A program made the translations under genes and the position numbers. Below are positions 18,950 through 26,365 of a stretch of 64,000 nucleotides of DNA, in pieces (position 1 is the stretch's first letter; each line of letters opens with the position of its first letter). This DNA is from Bradyrhizobium monzae (GTDB lineage: Bacteria; Pseudomonadota; Alphaproteobacteria; Rhizobiales; Xanthobacteraceae). The stretch lies in assembly GCF_021458635.1 (NCBI RefSeq), contig NZ_JAIRDQ010000004.1, positions 552,953-616,952 of the forward strand. The letters run 5' to 3'. A model generated the notes under the pieces. That model was given only the letters and a program-made list of their open reading frames with translations. It did no database searches and had not been told where the DNA came from.

Positions 18950-20266
18950 ATGGCTCTTCGACATTTTGGAGCGGCTGCCGCTGTTGCAATCGCGGTTGGC
19001 ATGACGGCTTCGCCGGCGCTGGCCGCGACTGAAATCCAGTGGTGGCACGCGATGACGGGCGCGAACAACGACGTCATCGTCAAGCTCGCCAACGACTTCA
19101 ATGCGTCGCAGAGCGACTACAAGGTCGTCCCGACCTACAAGGGCAGCTATCCCGACACCATGAACGCCGGCATCGCGGCCTTCCGCGCCGGCAACGCCCC
19201 GCACATCATGCAGGTGTTCGAGGTCGGCACCGCGACCATGATGGCCGCGACCGGCGCCGTGAAGCCCGTCTACAAGCTGATGGCCGACGCCGGCGAGAAG
19301 TTCGATCCGAAGATCTACCTGCCCGCCATCACCGGCTACTACTCGACCTCGAAGGGCGAGATGCTGTCCTTCCCGTTCAACTCGTCGTCGACCGTGATGT
19401 GGGTCAATCTCGACGAGCTGAAGAAGGTCAACGCCGAGATCCCGAAGACCTGGCCCGAAGTGTTCGAGGTCGCCAAGAAGCTGCACGACAACGGTCATCC
19501 GACCTGCGGCTTCTCCAACTCCTGGGTCACCTGGGTCAATCTCGAGCAGCTCTCCGCCTGGCACAACGTGCCGCTCGCCAGCAAGGCCAACGGCCTCGAC
19601 GGCTTCGACACCAAGCTCGAGTTCAACGCGCCGCTGCAAGAGAAGCATCTCGAGAAGCTGGTCGAGCTGCAGAAGGACAAGACCTACGACTACGCCGGCC
19701 GCACCAACCAGGGCGAAGGCCGCTTCACCTCGGGTGAGTGCGCGATCTACCTGACTTCGTCGGCCTTCTTCGGCAACGTCAAGGCGCAGGCCAAGTTCAA
19801 CTTCACCGCCGCCCCGATGCCGTATTATCCGGACGTCAAGGGCGCGCCGCAGAACTCGATCATCGGCGGTGCTTCGCTCTGGGTGATGGGCGGCAAGTCG
19901 GCCGACGAATACAAGGGCGTCGCCAAATTCCTGACCTTCCTCTCGGACACCGATCGTCAGGTCTACATCCACAAGGCCTCGGGCTATCTGCCGATCACCA
20001 AGGCGGCCTATGAGAAGGCCAAGGCCGAGGGCTTCTACAAGGATCAGCCCTATCTCGAGACCCCGCTGCTCGAGCTGACCAACAAGGAGCCGACCGAGAA
20101 TTCGCGCGGCCTGCGCCTCGGCAACATGGTTCAGCTGCGTGACGTCTGGGCGGAAGAGATCGAGCAGGCGCTGGCCGGCAAGAAGACCGCCAAGCAGGCG
20201 CTGGATGCCTCGGTCGAGCGCGGCAACACGATGCTGCGCCAGTTCGAAAAGACCGCCGTAAAATAA
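18950..20266 (+). CDS. ugpB: Glycerol-3-phosphate ABC transporter substrate-binding protein UgpB
   Basis: A 438-residue periplasmic binding protein. The first 24 residues form a Sec signal peptide (basic MALRHFG, a hydrophobic core, cleavage after PALA-A). The mature protein starts EIQWWHAMTGANNDVI and carries AFRAGNAPHIMQVFEVGTATMM and SFPFNSSSTVMWVN, as in UgpB. GGGAGG lies 8 bases before the ATG. It leads the ugpBAEC operon, so the ligand is probably sn-glycerol-3-phosphate or glycerophosphodiesters. The ligand call rests on family resemblance and gene order. Confidence 0.93.
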   Translation: MALRHFGAAAAVAIAVGMTASPALAATEIQWWHAMTGANNDVIVKLANDFNASQSDYKVVPTYKGSYPDTMNAGIAAFRAGNAPHIMQVFEVGTATMMAATGAVKPVYKLMADAGEKFDPKIYLPAITGYYSTSKGEMLSFPFNSSSTVMWVNLDELKKVNAEIPKTWPEVFEVAKKLHDNGHPTCGFSNSWVTWVNLEQLSAWHNVPLASKANGLDGFDTKLEFNAPLQEKHLEKLVELQKDKTYDYAGRTNQGEGRFTSGECAIYLTSSAFFGNVKAQAKFNFTAAPMPYYPDVKGAPQNSIIGGASLWVMGGKSADEYKGVAKFLTFLSDTDRQVYIHKASGYLPITKAAYEKAKAEGFYKDQPYLETPLLELTNKEPTENSRGLRLGNMVQLRDVWAEEIEQALAGKKTAKQALDASVERGNTMLRQFEKTAVK

Positions 20267-20278
20267 GGCGCAGGCGTC

Positions 20279-20305
20279 GGCGGGCCGCACGATCAGCGGC
20301 CCGCC
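20279..20305 (+). other. Strong hairpin between ugpB and ugpA
   Basis: Perfect 10-bp arms GGCGGGCCGC / GCGGCCCGCC around a 7-base loop, 13 bp after ugpB and 15 bp before ugpA, with no T-run. It probably protects the ugpB 3' end and allows more binding protein than permease to be made. Confidence 0.65.
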
Positions 20306-20319
20306 GGCGCCACCCCATC

Positions 20320-21201
20320 ATGCAAAAGCAAGCGATTTTCCAGTCAAAGCTACTGCCCTTCGCGCTGGTTGCGCCGCAACTCGCGATCGTTCTGATTTTC
20401 TTCTACTGGCCGGCCGTGCAGGCCGTCATCCAGTCGTTCCTGCTGCAGGACGCTTTCGGCCTCTCGACGAGCTTCGTCTGGTTCGAGAATTATCTCGAGC
20501 TGTTCAGTGACCCCGCCTATTTCGAGACGATCATCCGAACCTTCTTCTTCTCGTTTGCGATCGCGGGGTCCTCGCTATCCGTGGCGCTGCTGCTCGCGGT
20601 GATGGCGGACAAGCCGTTACGCGGCGGCGCGGTCTATCGCACGCTGCTGATCTGGCCCTATGCCGTGGCGCCGCCCGTGGTCGGCGTGATCTGGGTCTTC
20701 ATGCTGCATCCCTCGCTCGGCGTGCTCTCGCGCTATCTGCGCGCCGCCGGCATCGAATGGAATCCGCTGCTGGACGGCAACCAGGCCGCGACGCTGGTCA
20801 TCCTCGCCGCCGCCTGGAAGCAGATCTCCTACAATTTCCTATTCTTCCTCGCAGGACTCGCGAGCATTCCGAAGAGCGTGCTCGAGGCCGCCGCGATCGA
20901 CGGCGCGCGCCCGATGCGCCGGTTCTGGACCGTGACTTTCCCGCTGCTGTCGCCGACCATCTTCTTCCTGCTGGTCGTCAACATCGTCTATGCCTTCTTC
21001 GACACCTTCGGCATCATCGACACCATGACACGCGGCGGTCCCGGCAAGTCGACGGAGACGCTGGTCTACAAGGTCTACAACGACGGCCTGATCGGCGGAA
21101 ACCTCGGCAGCTCGGCGGCGCAGTCGGTGATCCTGATGGTCATGGTCATCGTGCTCACCGGCATCCAGTTCCGCTTCGTCGAACGCAAGGTGACCTACTG
21201 A
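20320..21201 (+). CDS. ugpA: Glycerol-3-phosphate ABC transporter permease UgpA
   Basis: A 293-residue inner-membrane permease with about six transmembrane segments. The MalF-type EAA loop is visible as LEAAAIDGARPMRRFWTVTFP. An N-terminal segment LLPFALVAPQLAIVLIFFYW starts the membrane domain. The stop TGA shares its last base with the ugpE ATG, so translation is coupled. It is the second gene of ugpBAEC. Confidence 0.94.
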   Translation: MQKQAIFQSKLLPFALVAPQLAIVLIFFYWPAVQAVIQSFLLQDAFGLSTSFVWFENYLELFSDPAYFETIIRTFFFSFAIAGSSLSVALLLAVMADKPLRGGAVYRTLLIWPYAVAPPVVGVIWVFMLHPSLGVLSRYLRAAGIEWNPLLDGNQAATLVILAAAWKQISYNFLFFLAGLASIPKSVLEAAAIDGARPMRRFWTVTFPLLSPTIFFLLVVNIVYAFFDTFGIIDTMTRGGPGKSTETLVYKVYNDGLIGGNLGSSAAQSVILMVMVIVLTGIQFRFVERKVTY

Positions 21202-22049
21202 TGGTCGAGCAAGAGGGCTTTCGACGCTACGTCGCCCACATCGTGCTCTGGATCGGGATCGCGATCGTCGCCTTCCCGGTCTACGTTGCCATCGTCGCCT
21301 CGACCCAGGACAACGCGCTGATCGCCAACGGGCAGATGTCGCTGTTGCCCGGCGGCCATTTCTTCGAGGTCTACTACCAGACCATCTTCGTCGGCACGAG
21401 CGGCTCGACCCGCGAGCCCGTGGCCAACATGATGCTGAACTCGCTGGTGATGGCGCTGTTGATCGCGGTCGGCAAGATCGCGATCTCGATCATCTCGGCC
21501 TATGGCATCGTGTATTTCCGCTTTCCCTTCCGGATGCCGATCTTCTGGATCATCTTCATCACCCTGATGCTGCCGGTCGAGGTGCGCATCTACCCGACCT
21601 ACAAGATCGTCGCTGACCTGCACATGCTCGACAGCTACGCCGGTCTCGCGCTGCCGCTGATCGCATCCGCCACCGCGACGCTGCTGTTCCGGCAGTTCTT
21701 CATGACCGTGCCGGATGAATTGCTGGAGGCCTCGCGCATCGACGGCGCCGGCCCCTTGCGCTTCTTCTGGGATACGCTGCTGCCGCTGTCGCGCACCAAC
21801 ATGGCCGCGCTGTTCGTGATCCTCTTCATCCTCGGCTGGAATCAATATCTCTGGCCGCTGCTGATCACCACCCGCGACGACATGCAGACCATCCAGATCG
21901 GCATTCGCAAGATGATGACCACCAACGATGCGCTGACCGAATGGCCGATCGTGATGGCGACCGCCGTGCTGGCCATGCTGCCGCCGGTGTTCGTCGTCGT
22001 CGCCATGCAGAAATTGTTCGTGCGCGGCCTGGTCGAGACGGAGAAGTAG
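21201..22049 (+). CDS. ugpE: Glycerol-3-phosphate ABC transporter permease UgpE
   Basis: A 282-residue MalG-type permease that pairs with UgpA. The EAA loop reads ELLEASRIDGAGPLRFFWDTLLP, split by the usual Gly. About six membrane segments are visible, the first at HIVLWIGIAIVAFPVYVAIV. The frame is open further upstream inside ugpA, but the ATG overlapping the ugpA stop is the natural start. ugpC follows after 6 bp. Confidence 0.94.
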   Translation: MVEQEGFRRYVAHIVLWIGIAIVAFPVYVAIVASTQDNALIANGQMSLLPGGHFFEVYYQTIFVGTSGSTREPVANMMLNSLVMALLIAVGKIAISIISAYGIVYFRFPFRMPIFWIIFITLMLPVEVRIYPTYKIVADLHMLDSYAGLALPLIASATATLLFRQFFMTVPDELLEASRIDGAGPLRFFWDTLLPLSRTNMAALFVILFILGWNQYLWPLLITTRDDMQTIQIGIRKMMTTNDALTEWPIVMATAVLAMLPPVFVVVAMQKLFVRGLVETEK

Positions 22050-22055
22050 AGAGAC

Positions 22056-23138
22056 ATGGCCAACGTCACCCTGCGCAACGTCCGCAAGACCTATCCCGGC
22101 GGCTTCGAGGCCATCAAGGGCGTCAACGTCGATGTCGGCGACGGCCAGTTCTGCGTGCTGGTCGGCCCCTCCGGCTGCGGCAAGTCCACGCTGCTCCGCA
22201 TGGTCGCGGGGCTGGAGACCGTCACCGGCGGCGAGATCGACATCGGCGGCAAGGTCGTCAACCAGGTCGAGCCCGCCGATCGCGACATCGCGATGGTGTT
22301 CCAGAACTACGCGCTCTATCCGCATATGAGCGTGTTCAACAACATGGCCTACGGCCTGCGCAATCGCGGCATGAAGGAAGCCGAGATCAAGGCCCGCGTC
22401 GAGGAAGCCGCGCGCGTGCTCGAGCTCGCGCCGATGCTGGACCGCAAGCCGCGCCAGCTCTCCGGCGGCCAGCGCCAGCGCGTCGCCATGGGCCGCGCCA
22501 TCGTGCGCCAGCCAAAGGTATTCCTGTTCGACGAGCCGCTCTCGAACCTCGACGCAAAACTGCGCATCGCGATGCGCGTCGAGATCCGCAAATTGCAGCG
22601 CCGGCTGAACACGACGTCGATCTACGTCACCCACGACCAGCTCGAGGCGATGACGCTCGCCGACATCCTCGTCGTGATGAATGGCGGCCAGGTCGAGCAG
22701 ATCGGCAATCCGCTCGCGATCTACGAGAAGCCGGCCACGACCTTCGTCGCCTCCTTCATCGGCGCGCCGCCGATGAACCTGATGTCGACGCGCCCCGACG
22801 AGATCAAGTCCCAGCTCGGTGGCGCTGGCGACGCCGGCATCCTCGGCATCCGTCCGGAAGATTTCGTCATCACCGACCAGACCCCGGCCGGCGGCGTCGC
22901 TTTGCCGCTCACGGTCGAAGCGATCGAACGTGTCGGCGCCGAGACCTTCGTCTACGGCTCACGCCAGCAGGACGATAAGCGCGTCGCCGCTACGCCCGGC
23001 GAACTGCCGCCGGGCGAGATCATCGTCCGCATCCCCGGCTCCGAGGCACCGCCGATCGGCCAGAAGATCCGCGTCGCGGCGGTACGCCAAAAGCTGCATT
23101 TGTTCAGCGGCGACGGGCGTACGCGGATCGAGGCCTGA
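22056..23138 (+). CDS. ugpC: Glycerol-3-phosphate ABC transporter ATP-binding protein UgpC
   Basis: A 360-residue ATPase that drives the UgpAE permease. Walker A is GPSGCGKST, the signature is LSGGQRQRVAMGRAIV, Walker B is KVFLFDEPLSNLDAK, and the switch His is in YVTHDQLEAMT. A C-terminal TOBE/MalK-type regulatory domain covers about residues 240-360. It closes the ugp operon; no other uptake gene follows. Confidence 0.95.
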   Translation: MANVTLRNVRKTYPGGFEAIKGVNVDVGDGQFCVLVGPSGCGKSTLLRMVAGLETVTGGEIDIGGKVVNQVEPADRDIAMVFQNYALYPHMSVFNNMAYGLRNRGMKEAEIKARVEEAARVLELAPMLDRKPRQLSGGQRQRVAMGRAIVRQPKVFLFDEPLSNLDAKLRIAMRVEIRKLQRRLNTTSIYVTHDQLEAMTLADILVVMNGGQVEQIGNPLAIYEKPATTFVASFIGAPPMNLMSTRPDEIKSQLGGAGDAGILGIRPEDFVITDQTPAGGVALPLTVEAIERVGAETFVYGSRQQDDKRVAATPGELPPGEIIVRIPGSEAPPIGQKIRVAAVRQKLHLFSGDGRTRIEA

Positions 23139-23264
23139 CCGGTTCCGGCCGAAGTCGCGAAAACAACCCCATGCACAGTAGGAGGGGCTCTGTTTTCATT
23201 GGGATAAATCACCCGGCAGATTCACCATGACCGGGCGACGGCGAAGCAGTGAATCCACAGCCCC

Positions 23265-23371
23265 CTGCTAGGTGCTTGAACCCCCACGGGGATATGCCCA
23301 TATTGCTGACCAAGGGGCGCCGGTTCCGGGCCCTGAAATGCCAAAGTCGCTTCGAGAGGACTTTGTAAACT
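23265..23371 (+). promoter_or_regulatory. ROSE-like RNA thermometer upstream of hsp20
   Basis: The 5' leader of the Hsp20 gene folds into successive hairpins. One is AGGGGCGCCGG / CCGGGCCCT at 23313-23334. The last, CAAAGTC / GACTTTG at 23342-23365, buries the ribosome-binding AGAGGA (23355-23360). It contains TCGCT at 23347-23351, matching the U(U/C)GCU box that faces the Shine-Dalgarno site in ROSE elements. ROSE control of small heat-shock genes is known from Bradyrhizobium; heating would open this hairpin. Confidence 0.72.
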
Positions 23372-23797
23372 ATGTCTCGTGTTCCAACGCTTTCCAGTCC
23401 GTTCCTTCTGGGTTTCGACGAAATCGAGCGCGTGCTCGATCGCGTCGTCAAAGGCGCCGACGGCTACCCTCCCTACAATATCGAGAAGTGCAGCGGCGCG
23501 GACAGCCAGCCCGAGCGCTTGCGGATCACGCTGGCGGTGGCCGGATTCACCCGCGACCAACTCGATGTAACCATTGAGGAAAACCAGCTCGTCATTCGCG
23601 GGCGACAGCAGGACGACAAGACCCGGCAATACATCCATCGCGGGATCGCCGCGCGCCACTTCCAGCGCACCTTCGTGCTGGCGGAGGGGATGCTGGTGCT
23701 GGGTGCGGATCTGAAGAACGGGTTGTTGTCGGTCGATCTGGCCCGGCCTGAACCGGAGAGGATCGTTAAGACAATCGCTATCAATGAGCACGAATAA
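23372..23797 (+). CDS. Hsp20/alpha-crystallin small heat-shock protein (IbpA-like)
   Basis: A 141-residue class A small heat-shock protein that holds unfolding proteins for refolding. The N-terminus is SRVPTLSSPFLLGFDEIERVL. The alpha-crystallin domain covers about residues 35-130, with LVIRGRQQDDKTRQYIHRGI and FVLAEGMLVLGADLKNGLL. The leader contains a ROSE-like hairpin covering the ribosome-binding site, so translation is probably heat-induced. DUF1150 follows 51 bp downstream, a pairing common in these bacteria. Confidence 0.93.
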   Translation: MSRVPTLSSPFLLGFDEIERVLDRVVKGADGYPPYNIEKCSGADSQPERLRITLAVAGFTRDQLDVTIEENQLVIRGRQQDDKTRQYIHRGIAARHFQRTFVLAEGMLVLGADLKNGLLSVDLARPEPERIVKTIAINEHE

Positions 23798-23848
23798 TGG
23801 AACGAGTAGCGGACTCGACCGCTTAGTTTCTGTGAAGGAGTCGAGACC

Positions 23849-24121
23849 ATGAGTGAAGGTCACGTTGCGTTCGAATACGAAGCCAAGGCCGTCTCACCCG
23901 AGACGCTGGCAACCCTCGGCGAAGGCCATATCGCCTATGTGAAGCAGATCCGCTCCGAGGATGTGCCCGGCCTGTTTCCCGAAGCCCCGAAGATTGCGCC
24001 CGGCCTCAAGCTGTTCGCGCTCCACGCCGCCGACGGCACGCCGATCATGCTGACCGACAGCCGCGAAGCCGCAGTCGCGAATGCCTGGAGCAACGAGTTG
24101 CAGGCGATGAGCGTGCACTAA
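23849..24121 (+). CDS. DUF1150 family protein
   Basis: A 90-residue protein of a family of unknown function restricted mainly to alphaproteobacteria. The sequence includes LATLGEGHIAYVKQIRSED, then LKLFALHAADGTPIMLTDSR and ends AVANAWSNELQAMSVH. A GAAGGAG lies about 13 bases before the ATG. It lies directly after the Hsp20 gene and probably shares its transcript, suggesting a stress-related role. A second, partial copy of its 3' end lies 2.1 kb downstream. Confidence 0.9.
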   Translation: MSEGHVAFEYEAKAVSPETLATLGEGHIAYVKQIRSEDVPGLFPEAPKIAPGLKLFALHAADGTPIMLTDSREAAVANAWSNELQAMSVH

Positions 24122-24153
24122 GCGTACGCGCTTTCGCACGAATGAAGTTTTGA

Positions 24154-24194
24154 GCGGGCATGCCTTCACATGAAGGCGTGCCCGTTTTCATTTT
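24154..24194 (+). terminator. Intrinsic terminator of DUF1150 gene
   Basis: Long stem CGGGCATGCCTTC / GAAGGCGTGCCCG with a 4-base loop, then TTTTCATTTT, 33 bp after the stop. A related hairpin occurs at 26312-26346. Confidence 0.88.
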
Positions 24195-24213
24195 GAGGGA
24201 TGATGGTTCCGGA

Positions 24214-24795
24214 TCACCCTTCAGAGGCAGCCCACCTCTGGGCACTGACATCCGCCAGCGCCTCGAATATAGCCGGCGTGCGTTCCAGGCGGGCGATCGT
24301 TCGCGCGCCTTCGAGCGCGGCTACCAATGCCGCTGCGGTAGAGGATGCGCGCGCAGGAGCGAAACCACAGCCCCTGAAATGCTCTGCAACGATCGCGGTC
24401 GAATCGACAAATCCGCGCGCAACCCGTTTGGTCAGCTCAGCGTCGAGCGCGGGCAGCTCATTCGCCAGATTTTGCATCAGACATCCATACTGGAAATCGG
24501 AGGCGACCATCTCGGCCGCGAACGTGCCGAAAATCTGACGAACAAAATTCAGAGCATCCCCCGTCGTATCCGCCGAGATACTGCGCAATACGGCCATTCT
24601 ACTCGCAACGTAATGATCGATTGCTTCCTCTGCGAGCTGTGCCTTGCCGCGCGGAAAGTGAAAGTAGAACGATCCCTTGGGAGCACCGCTCTCTTCAATG
24701 ATCTGGGTCAATCCAGTCGCCGTGTAGCCCTGGATGCGAAACAGTCGTTCGGCCGTGGCAATCGCGCGAGCGCGGGCGTCAGTCTTACGTGGCAT
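24214..24795 (-). CDS. TetR/AcrR family transcriptional regulator
   Basis: A 193-residue repressor-type protein. The helix-turn-helix covers about residues 10-50: ARAIATAERLFRIQGYTATG, LTQIIEESGAPKGSFYFHF. The ligand domain contains CLMQNLANELPALDAEL, typical of the LmrA/YxaF-like group (TetR_C). It is divergent from an alpha/beta hydrolase gene, with a perfect 35-bp palindrome in the gap, so it probably represses that gene and itself. The cassette lies between two copies of the DUF1150 3' end, which suggests acquisition. Confidence 0.88.
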   Translation of the reverse strand: MPRKTDARARAIATAERLFRIQGYTATGLTQIIEESGAPKGSFYFHFPRGKAQLAEEAIDHYVASRMAVLRSISADTTGDALNFVRQIFGTFAAEMVASDFQYGCLMQNLANELPALDAELTKRVARGFVDSTAIVAEHFRGCGFAPARASSTAAALVAALEGARTIARLERTPAIFEALADVSAQRWAASEG

Positions 24796-24818
24796 GCCGT
24801 GGACATAACACGTCGCGC

Positions 24819-24848
24819 TTGACGTCGCTATGGTGATCGCCATACTAT
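24819..24848 (+). promoter_or_regulatory. Predicted sigma-70 promoter of the hydrolase gene
   Basis: TTGACG (24819-24824) and TACTAT (24843-24848) with 18 bp between. The -10 box lies in the centre of the large palindrome, as expected for repression. Confidence 0.5.
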
Positions 24849-24862
24849 GGCGATCACCATAG
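24828..24862. promoter_or_regulatory. 35-bp perfect palindromic operator
   Basis: Arms of 16 bases, CTATGGTGATCGCCAT and ATGGCGATCACCATAG, flank a 3-base spacer (ACT). It lies between the TetR gene and the hydrolase gene and overlaps the predicted -10 box, so it is most likely the TetR operator. Confidence 0.8.
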
Positions 24863-24875
24863 AAGGAGTCCGGTG

Positions 24876-24905
24876 ATGCCCCACCGACGACGCGTTCCGT
24901 CATGA
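24876..24905 (+). CDS. Possible 9-codon leader peptide before the hydrolase
   Basis: ATG with AAGGAG 8 bases upstream opens a frame MPHRRRVPS whose stop TGA overlaps the hydrolase ATG (ATGA). The hydrolase ATG itself has no comparable ribosome site, so translation may enter through this short frame and re-start. It could also be chance or mark a misplaced start of the hydrolase. Confidence 0.35.
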   Translation: MPHRRRVPS

Positions 24906-26212
24906 GTCGTCCAGTGAGTTTCAAGCCATCGGCGTCCCGACGAGCCATCCTGGCGATGGGCGCGGCCAGCCTGGTTGCGGCTTCACTTCGACCGGTCCGC
25001 GCAAACCCCATAGGAGCAACTGATTTGGCCACATCAACATATGGCGACGGAACGCTTCCCAAGGGGGTTCGTTCGCGCATGATCCATGGCGTCAACGGCC
25101 TCGATGTCCATATTCTCGAGGCCGGTTACGAAAGCCCCGGCCGGCCGCTCGCGCTGCTTCTGCACGGCTTTCCGGATTTGGCTTACGGCTGGCGACACCT
25201 GATCCCAATTCTGGCTGACGCCGGGTACCACGTCGTGGCGCCCGACCAGCGGGGTTTTGGCCGCACCACCGGTTGGGTGAACGGCTATGACGCCCCGCTC
25301 GCGCCCTTCAGTCTCTTGAACATGACACGCGACGCCCTCGGATTGGTTTCGGCGTTGGGATATCGGCGTACAGCGATGCTCGTCGGACACGACTTCGGCT
25401 CGCCCGTGGCGGCCTATTGTGCGCTGGCCCGGCCTGACGTCTTTCCCTCGGTGGTGCTGATGAGCGCAGCGTTCCCCGGTCCGCCGGCACTTCCGTTCAA
25501 CACCGCGGACAGCGAGGCATCGGCGGCTCAACCGAACTCTCAAAATCAAAAGTTGGCGGCCGCACTGGCGGCGCTCGATCCGCCCAGAGTGCATTATCAA
25601 CAATATCTGAGCACACGGGAGGCGAACGATGACATGTGGCACCCCCCTCAAGGCCTACATGCGTTTCTTCGTGCATTTTTCCACGTCAAGAGCGGCGACT
25701 GGCCAGGAAACAAGCCGCATCCGCTGAAGGCCCCAACCGCCATCGAACTTGCACAAATGCCCACCTATTACGTCATGGATCTCGGTAAGACGATGCCCGA
25801 GACCGTCGCTCCATTCCAACCTTCCGCCGCCGAGGTCCTGGCCTGCAAATGGCTTACCGAGCCGGAACTTGGCGTTTACACGGAGGAGTATGGCCGCACT
25901 GGGTTTCAAGGCGCCCTGCAGGCTTATCGCGTCTTTTCCGATCCTGACCTGAACGCCGAGTTGCGCCTGTTTTCGGGCAGAACGATCGATGTCCCGTCGC
26001 TCTTCATCGGCGGCAAAAGCGATTGGGGCACCTATGCGGCGCCGGGCGCACTCGATCTTATGAGGACGAAGGCGGCGACGAGGATGGGTGGCATCGAGCT
26101 GATCGACGGCGCCGGTCACTGGATCCAACAGGAGCAGCCGGTTCGGCTCAGCACGCTCCTGCTCGCCTTCGTCAAGGAGGTGGGTGGGCCGGATCACACT
26201 TTACGCCGCTGA
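24902..26212 (+). CDS. Tat-exported alpha/beta hydrolase, epoxide-hydrolase-like
   Basis: A 436-residue alpha/beta hydrolase. The N-terminus (SASRRAILAMGAASLVAAS) is a twin-arginine signal. The core has the oxyanion motif LLLHGFPDLAYGW, DQRGFGRTTG, and the nucleophile elbow VGHDFGSPV, where Asp replaces Ser, as in epoxide hydrolases and haloalkane dehalogenases. The catalytic His is in DGAGHWIQQEQP. The substrate is unknown. It is divergent from a TetR gene. Its stop codon falls within the duplicated DUF1150 tail, so the gene's 3' end is at a recombination junction. Confidence 0.85.
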   Translation: MSRPVSFKPSASRRAILAMGAASLVAASLRPVRANPIGATDLATSTYGDGTLPKGVRSRMIHGVNGLDVHILEAGYESPGRPLALLLHGFPDLAYGWRHLIPILADAGYHVVAPDQRGFGRTTGWVNGYDAPLAPFSLLNMTRDALGLVSALGYRRTAMLVGHDFGSPVAAYCALARPDVFPSVVLMSAAFPGPPALPFNTADSEASAAQPNSQNQKLAAALAALDPPRVHYQQYLSTREANDDMWHPPQGLHAFLRAFFHVKSGDWPGNKPHPLKAPTAIELAQMPTYYVMDLGKTMPETVAPFQPSAAEVLACKWLTEPELGVYTEEYGRTGFQGALQAYRVFSDPDLNAELRLFSGRTIDVPSLFIGGKSDWGTYAAPGALDLMRTKAATRMGGIELIDGAGHWIQQEQPVRLSTLLLAFVKEVGGPDHTLRR

Positions 26213-26271
26213 CCGAAGCCGCAGTGGCGAATGCCTGGAACAACGAGATGCAGGCGGTGAGCGTTCACTGA
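26208..26271 (+). pseudogene. DUF1150 3'-end remnant (partial duplicate)
   Basis: 64 bases align with 24049-24121 of the intact DUF1150 gene, with a 9-base in-frame gap and six mismatches. They encode LTEAAVANAWNNEMQAVSVH plus stop, against LTDSREAAVANAWSNELQAMSVH split by the gap. A related terminator follows. Only the tail exists; the upstream part is hydrolase sequence. Confidence 0.85.
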
Positions 26272-26311
26272 GCACGCGAGCGCGTTCGCGCTTGGCTGAC
26301 GAATCCAAATA

Positions 26312-26346
26312 CGCGGGCATGCTTTAAGGCAGCCCGCGCATTTTTT
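26312..26346 (+). terminator. Terminator after the DUF1150 remnant
   Basis: GCGGGC / GCCCGC with an inner GC / GGC element around TTTAA, followed by six T. It resembles the 24154-24194 terminator (both begin GCGGGCATGC) and now serves the hydrolase gene. Confidence 0.75.
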
Positions 26347-26365
26347 GGCGCCTGACAGGCGTTTG

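Noticed and set aside
18914..18950. An upstream ATG for UgpB (12 extra residues)
   Set aside because: The extra residues come from a short direct repeat (ACGGCCAAG) and would put the signal peptide off the N-terminus. The later ATG has GGGAGG at proper distance.
24214..26212. Plasmid-type addiction or toxin-antitoxin module
   Set aside because: The two genes are a TetR regulator and a 436-residue Tat-exported hydrolase. Neither has toxin or antitoxin features.
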